A stretch of DNA of 5,328 nt from Chloroflexi bacterium UBA4736 (GTDB lineage Bacteria; Chloroflexota; Dormibacteria; Dormibacterales; Dormibacteraceae). Position 1 is the first letter of the stretch, and each line of letters begins with the position of its first letter. The notes beneath the pieces were generated by a model. It was not told the origin of the DNA, ran no database searches, and saw only the letters and a list, made by a program, of their open reading frames with translations. Shown one piece after another: positions 1 to 5,328 of this stretch. Made by a program: the position numbers and the translations under genes. Location of the stretch: assembly GCA_002404015.1 (NCBI GenBank), contig DHIW01000067.1, positions 1-5,328 on the forward strand, given 5' to 3'.

Positions 1-104
1 GGCTACCACGCGACGTGAGGGCCTGGCTTCGCCGCTCGCGTGTTGCGTGACAGGCCAGCTGCTGCTGGTCGACGGCGCCTGAACTGCTCAATCACCGGCT
101 AAAT
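1..104. other. Short non-coding stretch downstream of the operon
   Basis: No gene can be supported in these 104 bases. On the plus strand two frames are open from the window edge but stop quickly (TGA at 48-50 and TGA at 80-82), so the tail of a convergent gene is possible but cannot be shown. On the minus strand no ATG-initiated frame is present. The stretch holds a small hairpin (53-70) and ends in a short AT-rich palindrome that runs into the hyuB stop codon. I see no tRNA or other RNA gene in it. Confidence 0.5.
53..70 (-). terminator. Weak hairpin, possible transcription end after hyuB
   Basis: Positions 53-59 can pair with 64-70 around a 4-base loop (six Watson-Crick pairs and one G-T pair). 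It lies about 35 bases beyond the hyuB stop codon, where an operon terminator could be. No T-run follows the stem on the minus strand, so it is not a classic intrinsic terminator. A second, looser pairing of 20-25 with 51-56 competes with it. In such GC-rich DNA a stem of this size can arise by chance. Confidence 0.15.
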
Positions 105-1745
105 TTAGTCACCCGCGCGGTGGCCATAGTGCCGCGCGGCCGCCTCCAGGCTGACCAGGCCCTCGGCGACGTCCTCGGCGATGGCGGCGGGATCGCGCTC
201 GGAGGCTGGTTGAAGGCCGCCGCCACCGGGCAACTCGAGGGTGAAGCCCGTGCCCGCTGGCAGGAGCCTGCTGTGCTTCGGCTCGGGCCGCTCGCCTTTC
301 GACGTCACAAAGCCTCCGGGGGCGCCCTGGCTGCCACCGCGGTAGCCCTGGGCCGGGAACTTCAGCCGGTCGCAGAGCACCGAGACCACGTACGGCTCAC
401 CGGTGCGCACCTCGAGCTCAATCGTCTGGCCGAGCCCGCCTCGATACCGGCCCGGACCACCCGAGTCGGTGCGCAGCTCCTTGCGACGGAAGACGATCGG
501 CGACGTGGTTTCGATCACCTCGACAGGAGCGGTGGCGATGCCGCTGGGAAAGCTGGTCGTGGAGAGCCCGTCCAGTCCCGGCCGGGCACCAGTGCCACCG
601 GCGTTGAAGATGACCGTGACGAAGCGCTTCGAACCCGCACCGCGCACGGTGGTCAACCAGACGTTGCCCGAGCCCTCCGCCATGACGCGATCGGGGATGA
701 CCTGGGAGAGGGCCCCGAAGACCGCATGGGGCAGTGCCTGGCCGATGATGTGGCGGGCCGCGACCGGGGCCGGGAAGCGGGCGTTCAGGATGCTGCCCTC
801 GGGCGCCGTGATGAGGATCGGCCGGAAACTGCCGTCGTTGTGAGGGACCTCGGGACAGATCGCGCACTTGAGCGCGTAGCTGGTGTAGGCGCGGGTGTAG
901 TTGAGGACGACGTTCATGCCGCTCGCGCTCTGCGGTGAGGTGCCTGAGTAATCAACCTCCAGGCGGTCGCCGGTGATGCGGAGCAGACACCGGATCTCGA
1001 TCGGCTCCTCGATGCCGTCGCAGTGGATCACGTGGCGGTGCTCGCCGTCGGGAAGGGCGGAGATCGAGTCCCTCAGCGCGCGCTCGGAGCGCCCCAGGAC
1101 CTCTGCTCCGAGTGAGGCGAGGTCCGCCAGGCCGAACTCTTTCAGGTACTCGAGCAGCCGGTCGGCGCCGACCTGGTTGCCCGCCACCTGAGCGTGGAGA
1201 TCGCCGAGTACCTCGTCGGGTGCGCGCACGTTTGCCGCCAGCAGCTTCAGCAGTTCCTCGTTCGGCCGGCCGCGGTCGTACAGCTTGGTAACCGGGATCC
1301 AAAGTCCCTCCTCGAACACCTCCGAAGCGTCCGCGGAGAGCCCGCGGCCTCCGATGTCTACGGCGTGGCAGGTGTTGCCGAAGAAGCCGACCAGCTGCCG
1401 GTCCCGAAAGACCGGAGTCACCACCGAGAGGTCGTTGAGCTGGCCGGAGGTCTGCCAGGGGTCGTTGGTGATGAGTACATCGCCCGGGCGCAGCTCGCCA
1501 GGAGGGAAGGTGGCGAGGAAGTGCCGCATCCCGGTGGCCAGCGCATTGATGTGGCCTGGGGTGCCCGTGACGGCCTGGGCCAGCATCCGGCCCTCGACGT
1601 CGAACACGGCCGCTGAGAGATCGCCTGACTCGCGCACGATCGGAGTGAACGAGGTCCTCATGAGGGCCGCGGCCTGCTCGTTGGCGACCCCGATCAGGCG
1701 CGACCAGAGGATCTCCAGGGTGACCGGGTCGAGGCGCTCAGCCAC
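105..1745 (-). CDS. hyuB: Hydantoinase/oxoprolinase B subunit (HyuB family)
   Basis: This is the B subunit of an ATP-dependent hydantoinase/5-oxoprolinase-type enzyme, expected to work in the cytoplasm with HyuA encoded just upstream. The GTG at 1745 gives 546 residues, normal for the family, and begins with the typical PVTLEILWSRL. Landmarks in order: GDVLITNDPW (about 87-96), a DLSVVTPVF segment, CHAVDIGG (126-133), GDLHAQVAG (181-189), ELRTDSGGPGRYRGGLG (423-439), and the C-terminal PGGGG (506-510) followed by the family's RDP...DV..GLVSLEAA tail. The start overlaps the hyuA stop by 8 bases, which suggests translational coupling; no convincing ribosome binding site is visible. A longer frame back to an ATG at 1787 adds 14 residues unlike the family and deepens the overlap. 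Oddity: the NDPW motif continues TSGQLND, with Gln102 where most relatives have His. Related subunits occur in acetone and acetophenone carboxylases, so the reaction (hydrolysis or carboxylation) and the substrate remain open. Confidence 0.95.
   Translation of the reverse strand: MAERLDPVTLEILWSRLIGVANEQAAALMRTSFTPIVRESGDLSAAVFDVEGRMLAQAVTGTPGHINALATGMRHFLATFPPGELRPGDVLITNDPWQTSGQLNDLSVVTPVFRDRQLVGFFGNTCHAVDIGGRGLSADASEVFEEGLWIPVTKLYDRGRPNEELLKLLAANVRAPDEVLGDLHAQVAGNQVGADRLLEYLKEFGLADLASLGAEVLGRSERALRDSISALPDGEHRHVIHCDGIEEPIEIRCLLRITGDRLEVDYSGTSPQSASGMNVVLNYTRAYTSYALKCAICPEVPHNDGSFRPILITAPEGSILNARFPAPVAARHIIGQALPHAVFGALSQVIPDRVMAEGSGNVWLTTVRGAGSKRFVTVIFNAGGTGARPGLDGLSTTSFPSGIATAPVEVIETTSPIVFRRKELRTDSGGPGRYRGGLGQTIELEVRTGEPYVVSVLCDRLKFPAQGYRGGSQGAPGGFVTSKGERPEPKHSRLLPAGTGFTLELPGGGGLQPASERDPAAIAEDVAEGLVSLEAAARHYGHRAGD
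1738..1745 (-). promoter_or_regulatory. hyuA stop / hyuB start overlap (translational coupling)
   Basis: The sequence GTGGCTGA holds the hyuB GTG start (1745-1743) and the hyuA TGA stop (1740-1738). With no Shine-Dalgarno-like sequence just upstream, ribosomes finishing hyuA probably re-initiate here, which would keep the two subunits in balance. The overlap is seen directly; the coupling is inferred. Confidence 0.6.
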
Positions 1746-3810
1746 GGATCTGCACCCGCAGGCTCCCGAAGCGGTCGAGTCGCCCACCGCCGCCCTTCCC
1801 GATCACCACCGTCGACTCGCGCTCCTCGAACACCGCCGGTCCCCGCACCTCCCCCTCGGGCCGGAGCAGGTAGCGGTCGTAAACGGCGGCCGTGACAAAG
1901 CGACCCGCCTCGGCCGACCAGACCTGCCGGCGGCCTTTGAGGGCGCTCTTCCCGGTGCTCGCCGGCCGGCCGGCGAGCAGCCTGGGCCTGGGCCCGGAGG
2001 CGCGCACACGCCAGGTCAGCAGCTCGAGCTCGACGCCTCCCGGCCGACGGTGGTAGAGACGCTCGTAGGCCCTCTCGAAAGCGCCCGCGACCTGGGGCGC
2101 AGCGTCTCGCTTCAGCTCGGCGCCAAGCTGGAGCGTGATCGCCTCGCCTTGGCCACGGTGGCGGGCGTCGACCGAGATCGCGACGCCGATCGCCGACGCC
2201 TCCACCCCAGAATCGGTGAGGCGCTGGGTGCCCTCTCGCGCCATTTGCGTTAGCAGCCCTCGCACCTGTCGCCAATCCACGGCACTGATCAGGGAGGGCA
2301 GGCTGCGGACGAGCTCAAAGGACGCCTGGGCGGTGAGCATTCCGATCGCCGAGGCGACCCCGGCGCTGGGCGGGAAGAGCAGTGTCCGGATCCCGAGGGA
2401 GCGGGCCACGCCCCAGGCGTGCACGGGTCCCGCGCCGCCGGTGGCAACCAGGGCAAAGCGGCGGATGTCCCGGCCGCGCTCGACGGCGTGGATGCGGGCG
2501 GCGCTTGCCATCTGCTCGTTGACGACCCGGTGCACGCCGGCGGCGGCCTCGATCGCGGAGAGTCCCAGGCGCTTACCGAGGCGCCCCAGCGCCCGCTCCG
2601 CCGCCTCGAGGTCGAGCGCCATCTCGCCTCCCAGGAAGAAGTTCGGGTTGAGGTAACCGAGGACGAGGTCCGAGTCGGTGACCGTCGGGTCCTCGCCACC
2701 GCGCCCGTAGCAGACCGGTCCGGGCACCGCCTCCGCGCTCTCCGGTCCAACCTTGGGCAGACCGAAGGGACCCACCGCGGCGATACTGCCGCCGCCGGCA
2801 CCGATCTCGATCAGGTCGATCACGGGCACCCGCAGCGGCAGGCCGCTGCCCCTGGCAAAGCGATGGACGCGCGCCACCTCGTGCTCGCGGGCGAGCAGGG
2901 GTTGCCCGTTCTCAACCAGGCAGGCCTTGGCCGTGGTGCCGCCCATGTCGAAGGCGAGGCTGTCCCGGAGTCCGGACTGACGGGCCGAGAAAGCCGCACT
3001 CAGCGCCCCGGCAGCGGGGCCCGATTCACAGATCCTGATCGGGTAGGCGCAGGCCGTCTCGACGGCGGCCAGGCCACCGGTCGAGAGCATGACATGAAGC
3101 GGCGCGGTCACGCCCAGGGTCCGTAGCCGCTCCTTCAGCCGCCTCAGGTAGGCGTTGACCAGGGGCAGCACGTAAGCGTTGGCGACCACGGTCGAGGTGC
3201 GCACGTACTCGCCCAGCTCGGGGACGACCTCGGAAGAGAGGGTCACCGCCACCTCCGGCAGCTCCCGGCGCAGCACCTGGCCCACTGCGCGCTCGTTCTC
3301 AGGGTGGAGGTAGGAGTGAAGCAGACTGACGGCGACGGCCCGGACGCCCTCGACGCGGGCGCGCGCGGCCAGGCGCGCCACCTCCTCCGGATCCGGCTCC
3401 TTCTCGACGGTGCCGTCGGCGAGGACTCGCTCGTCGACCTCCCAGCGCAGGCGGCGCGGGACGAGCGGCTCCGGCGATTGCAGGAAGAGGTCGTAGAGGT
3501 CGTAGCGATGCTCGCGGCCGATTGCCAGCACGTCGCGGAAGCCTTTGGTGGTGACCAGCGCCGTCTTCACGCCGCGGCGCTCGATGAGGGCGTTGGAGAC
3601 GAGGGTGGTGCCGTGGACCACGTCGGAGACGGCGGTCGGCGGGACCGAGTCGAAAAGCCTTCGTAGGCCGTCCTCGACGCCCTGGGAGGGGTCGGCGGGC
3701 GTGGTCAGTGTCTTGGCCGAAGCCTCAAGCCGGCCGGCGCGCATCAAGGCCAGGTCGGTGAAGGTGCCCCCGATGTCGACCGCTATCCGGACCGGCCCTG
3801 GTTTCGGCAC
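1738..3810 (-). CDS. hyuA: Hydantoinase/oxoprolinase A subunit (HyuA family ATPase)
   Basis: This is the ATP-binding A subunit that pairs with HyuB to phosphorylate and open a ring amide (as in N-methylhydantoinase and 5-oxoprolinase) or to activate a substrate for carboxylation. The GTG at 3810 gives 690 residues, the usual family length. The N-terminal hydantoinase domain starts at once with the phosphate-binding DIGGTFTD (12-19), followed by HGTTLVSNALIERRG (66-80). The central domain has ESGPAAG (262-268), a second phosphate loop DMGGTTAK (288-295), DLIEIGAGGGSIA (332-344), and VGPESAEAVPGPVCYGRGG then TVTDSDLVLGYL (354-387). GGAGPVHAW (458-466) matches the third ASKHA nucleotide motif, and a C-terminal HyuA domain ends in RVQIRG. 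All the glycine motifs are intact, so it should be an active ATPase. It begins 19 bases after the cyclase stop. The spacer has no clear ribosome binding site. The frame is open further upstream to an ATG at 3942, but that extension lies over the cyclase gene and is low-complexity. Confidence 0.96.
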   Translation of the reverse strand: MPKPGPVRIAVDIGGTFTDLALMRAGRLEASAKTLTTPADPSQGVEDGLRRLFDSVPPTAVSDVVHGTTLVSNALIERRGVKTALVTTKGFRDVLAIGREHRYDLYDLFLQSPEPLVPRRLRWEVDERVLADGTVEKEPDPEEVARLAARARVEGVRAVAVSLLHSYLHPENERAVGQVLRRELPEVAVTLSSEVVPELGEYVRTSTVVANAYVLPLVNAYLRRLKERLRTLGVTAPLHVMLSTGGLAAVETACAYPIRICESGPAAGALSAAFSARQSGLRDSLAFDMGGTTAKACLVENGQPLLAREHEVARVHRFARGSGLPLRVPVIDLIEIGAGGGSIAAVGPFGLPKVGPESAEAVPGPVCYGRGGEDPTVTDSDLVLGYLNPNFFLGGEMALDLEAAERALGRLGKRLGLSAIEAAAGVHRVVNEQMASAARIHAVERGRDIRRFALVATGGAGPVHAWGVARSLGIRTLLFPPSAGVASAIGMLTAQASFELVRSLPSLISAVDWRQVRGLLTQMAREGTQRLTDSGVEASAIGVAISVDARHRGQGEAITLQLGAELKRDAAPQVAGAFERAYERLYHRRPGGVELELLTWRVRASGPRPRLLAGRPASTGKSALKGRRQVWSAEAGRFVTAAVYDRYLLRPEGEVRGPAVFEERESTVVIGKGGGGRLDRFGSLRVQIRG

Positions 3811-3829
3811 TAACCGCAAACGACCCGAT

Positions 3830-4636
3830 CTAGCCCGGGACCACAGCGATCGGGCGGACAGGCGACCCGGTTCCACCCGCGAACTTGAGAGGAAGGCACA
3901 CGAAGAGGAACTCGCGCACACCGTCCCGGCCAAGTTCCTCAAGGTAAAGATTCTCCAGAATGTGGATGCCGTTGCGCACGAGCAGGATCAGGTGCCCGGG
4001 GAGACTGGTTCCCACCACAGGGTCGCTGAATCCGGGTAGGTCCCAGGCGACCAAGTCGGCGCCGACAGCGAAGACTCCCCGGGCGGCCATCCACTCCGAG
4101 CAGCTGCGAGCCATGCCGCTGCCCTGCAGGTAGCTGCCCCCATCGCCCCAGCGCGTGGCGTTGCTCGTGCGGACCAGGGCCACGTCGCCCTCGCGGACTT
4201 CGATGCCCTGCTCGCGCGCCGCCCGCTCCAGCTCATCGGCCTCCACCTGCTCCCCGACCGGGACCGGCGCTCCCCGGCGGGAGGCGACGTCGATCAACAC
4301 GCCGCGGCGCAGGATCGGCGCCACGGTGTCGATACCAAGCTCGGTGAACCCCTGCGGCCCTTGTACCTGCGCCGTCACCGCGATGCCGCCATGCAGTTGC
4401 AGGTCCTCCGCCTGGTGACAGAGTGCATCGATGTGGGTGCCCGAGTGCTCGGCCATGGTCACCAGCGCCGACGCGCTGGTGCGCCTCTCGAGGCCGGGCT
4501 CATGCCGGCGGTGGAGACCGTAGACGTAGCCGGGCCAGTGGGCCGGAAAGATTGGGTCGCCCACCCTGCGCACGTACTCAAGGTCATATACACGTCCGGC
4601 GGCCAGCGCGGCTAGAAGATCAGTCAGAGTAGCCAC
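3830..4636 (-). CDS. Cyclase-family metal-dependent hydrolase
   Basis: This belongs to the cyclase/kynurenine formamidase-like family (Pfam Cyclase), cytoplasmic metal-dependent hydrolases that open amide or lactam bonds, as in kynurenine formamidase and isatin hydrolase. The GTG at 4636 gives 268 residues. The signature HSGTHIDALCH (64-74) fits the family metal-binding pattern HxGTHxDxxxH exactly. Further family blocks are GDVALVRTSNATRW (150-163), EWMAARGVFAVGADLVAWD (181-199), and HLILLVRNGIHILENLYLEEL (215-235), whose His215 and Glu228 are likely the remaining metal or catalytic residues. It ends with the usual FLFVCLPLKF strand. No signal peptide or membrane segment is seen. The start lies 1 base past the stop of the DapA-family gene, so the two are probably coupled; only a weak AGG lies about 9 bases upstream. 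An ATG at 4699 in the same frame would add 21 residues unlike the family and overlap the upstream gene, so I did not use it. The substrate is unknown; a true KynB role is not supported because no other kynurenine-pathway gene is visible. Confidence 0.93.
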   Translation of the reverse strand: MATLTDLLAALAAGRVYDLEYVRRVGDPIFPAHWPGYVYGLHRRHEPGLERRTSASALVTMAEHSGTHIDALCHQAEDLQLHGGIAVTAQVQGPQGFTELGIDTVAPILRRGVLIDVASRRGAPVPVGEQVEADELERAAREQGIEVREGDVALVRTSNATRWGDGGSYLQGSGMARSCSEWMAARGVFAVGADLVAWDLPGFSDPVVGTSLPGHLILLVRNGIHILENLYLEELGRDGVREFLFVCLPLKFAGGTGSPVRPIAVVPG

Positions 4637-4637
4637 C

Positions 4638-5328
4638 TCAGGCGACCTGCGCGGGCTCGAGCAACCCAGCCTCGACCAGCGAGCGCCGCAGTTCGCCACG
4701 CTCGCAGTCGGAGAGAGGAGTCACCGGCGTCCGTACATGGGCCGAGTCGAGCCGGCTGAGCATGACCAAGTGCTCCTTCATTCGAGTGTACATGTTGATC
4801 ATGGGAGTCCGGTAGACGGCCGCGGTGAGGATCTGAATGCGCCCGTAGAGCTTGCCGGCGGCCGCCATCTCGCCAGCTTGCACGAGGCGAAGGAGATCGG
4901 CCTGGAGGTCGGCGATGACGCTGCCGTGGCCAGAGAGGATGCGGTCGGCCCCGATCGCCGGCGAGGGCAGCAGGTTGGTGCTGAAGCTCGTGAGAACGGA
5001 GATCGGCCGGCCCAGAGCACGCATGGCGCGGAAGTTGTGCTCGTAAGTCGCGATGTCGAGGCTCCAGTCCTATGATCGCAACGATGTTCGCCAACTCGCA
5101 GGCACGGACGAGCGTCTCGGTCGCGACCTGCATCCGTGTCCAGGCCGGGTAGATGAAGGCGACCAGGCCGATCGAGACCGCGTAGCTGATCGCGCTATAG
5201 CGCTCCAGCGCCATCTCCTGTGGCCCTTCGAACAGCATCGCGTTGGGCGGGAACACGAGCAGCGCATCGGCACCCTCACGCTCGGCCTCCCGGGCGAGAT
5301 CGGCGGCCTGCGCGTGGCTCTCCGCGTA
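4638..5328 (-). pseudogene. DapA-family lyase/aldolase, 5'-partial and frameshifted
   Basis: This is a class I aldolase-type TIM-barrel protein of the DapA/NanA superfamily, which forms a Schiff base between a lysine and a 2-oxo acid. The window edge removes roughly the first 75-80 residues. From 5328 one frame reads through GADALLVFPPN and FIYPAWTRMQ to ELANIVAI (85 residues, to 5074). From 5071 the frame one base over continues DWSLDIATYEHNFRAMR, then GADRILSGHGSVIADL, and ends ...LLEPAQVA with TGA at 4640-4638. Dropping one base near 5072 joins the halves as NIVAIKDWS, which restores the family IKD motif and its Schiff-base lysine. The Tyr of FIYP lies 26 residues before that lysine, close to the Tyr133/Lys161 spacing of E. 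coli DapA, and the Arg 5 residues after the Tyr matches Arg138. Both halves look otherwise intact, so this is either a sequencing or assembly error or a very recent mutation. It is a paralogue with a catabolic setting, unlikely to be the lysine-biosynthesis enzyme. No lysine-pathway genes are near. Confidence 0.88.
5071..5073 (-). other. Frameshift site in the catalytic-lysine codon
   Basis: On the minus strand the bases read ATC ATAG GAC TGG AGC. Removing the single T at 5072 gives ATC AAG GAC TGG AGC (I-K-D-W-S), the expected motif of the DapA family. With the T present, the upstream frame runs on for many codons of unrelated residues across the downstream half and into the cyclase start (to a stop at 4624-4626), while the downstream frame meets a TAG at 5072-5070. 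The motif and both frames are seen directly; the identity of the lost lysine rests on family knowledge. Confidence 0.8.

Noticed and set aside
20..56. Pairing of 20-25 with 51-56 as a terminator or RNA structure
   Set aside because: The stem is only 6 base pairs around a 25-base loop with no T-tract, which is not above chance in GC-rich DNA.
1..82. Possible tail of a convergent plus-strand gene at the left edge
   Set aside because: Two plus-strand frames are open from base 1 (to TGA at 48-50 and 80-82), but 15 to 26 codons carry no recognisable motif and neither can be preferred.
120..938. Plus-strand open frame (272 codons) antisense to hyuB
   Set aside because: The composition is low-complexity and Arg/Gly/Ala/Asp-rich with no family motif. 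The opposite strand carries clear HyuB motifs throughout.
1285..2253. Long plus-strand open frame (322 codons) antisense to hyuA and hyuB
   Set aside because: Its translation is rich in Arg, Ala, Pro and Ser with no recognisable domain, and it lies opposite two well-conserved genes. Long antisense frames are expected in DNA this GC-rich.
3811..3942. N-terminal extension of HyuA to an ATG at 3942
   Set aside because: It would overlap the cyclase gene by more than 100 bases and adds a Ser/Arg-rich stretch. HyuA proteins begin a few residues before DIGGTFTD, which the GTG at 3810 provides.
4624..5256. A single 210-residue minus-strand protein starting at the ATG at 5256
   Set aside because: Only about its first 61 residues are DapA-like. 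After the frameshift near 5072 it becomes Arg/His/Pro-rich noise, while the DapA homology continues in the neighbouring frame. The ATG is also internal to the DapA reading frame, which is open to the window edge.
1..5328. CRISPR array, insertion sequence, phage or defence system
   Set aside because: There are no spaced direct repeats, terminal inverted repeats, transposase, integrase or nuclease motifs. Essentially the whole window is explained by four metabolic genes.

Overview
The window is a dense, GC-rich, single-strand gene block. All four recognisable genes are on the minus strand, so transcription enters at the right edge (5328) and ends near the left edge (about 105). The codons are strongly G/C-biased. 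The three complete genes all appear to start at GTG without a clear Shine-Dalgarno sequence, and their junctions are very tight: a 1-nt gap, a 19-nt gap and an 8-nt overlap. This fits a high-GC soil or environmental bacterium, for example an actinobacterial lineage or another high-GC phylum. The sequence alone does not fix the taxon.

In transcription order the layout is as follows. (1) 5328-4638 is the C-terminal three quarters or so of a DapA-family (dihydrodipicolinate synthase / N-acetylneuraminate lyase superfamily) protein. It is cut by the window edge and broken by a one-base frameshift inside the codon expected to encode its catalytic lysine. (2) 4636-3830 is a cyclase-family metal-dependent hydrolase (kynurenine formamidase / isatin hydrolase type) with an intact HxGTHxDxxxH motif. 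(3) 3810-1738 is a hydantoinase/oxoprolinase A subunit (HyuA), an ASKHA-fold ATPase with its nucleotide-binding glycine motifs intact. (4) 1745-105 is the partner B subunit (HyuB). Positions 1-104 carry no gene I can support, only a small hairpin without a T-tract.

Together the genes look like part of a catabolic operon. HyuA and HyuB form one ATP-dependent enzyme that opens (or, in carboxylase relatives, carboxylates) a small molecule. The cyclase-family hydrolase would open an amide or lactam, and the DapA-family lyase would split or dehydrate a 2-oxo-acid-like product. The substrate cannot be read from the sequence; a cyclic amide, imide or hydantoin-like compound is an inference. The most notable points are the frameshift at the DapA lysine, the replacement by Gln of a His that is probably a metal ligand in HyuB, and the unusual gene combination. 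I see no RNA gene, CRISPR array, insertion sequence or phage element. Most of this is a recognisable enzyme cluster rather than a new class of system.
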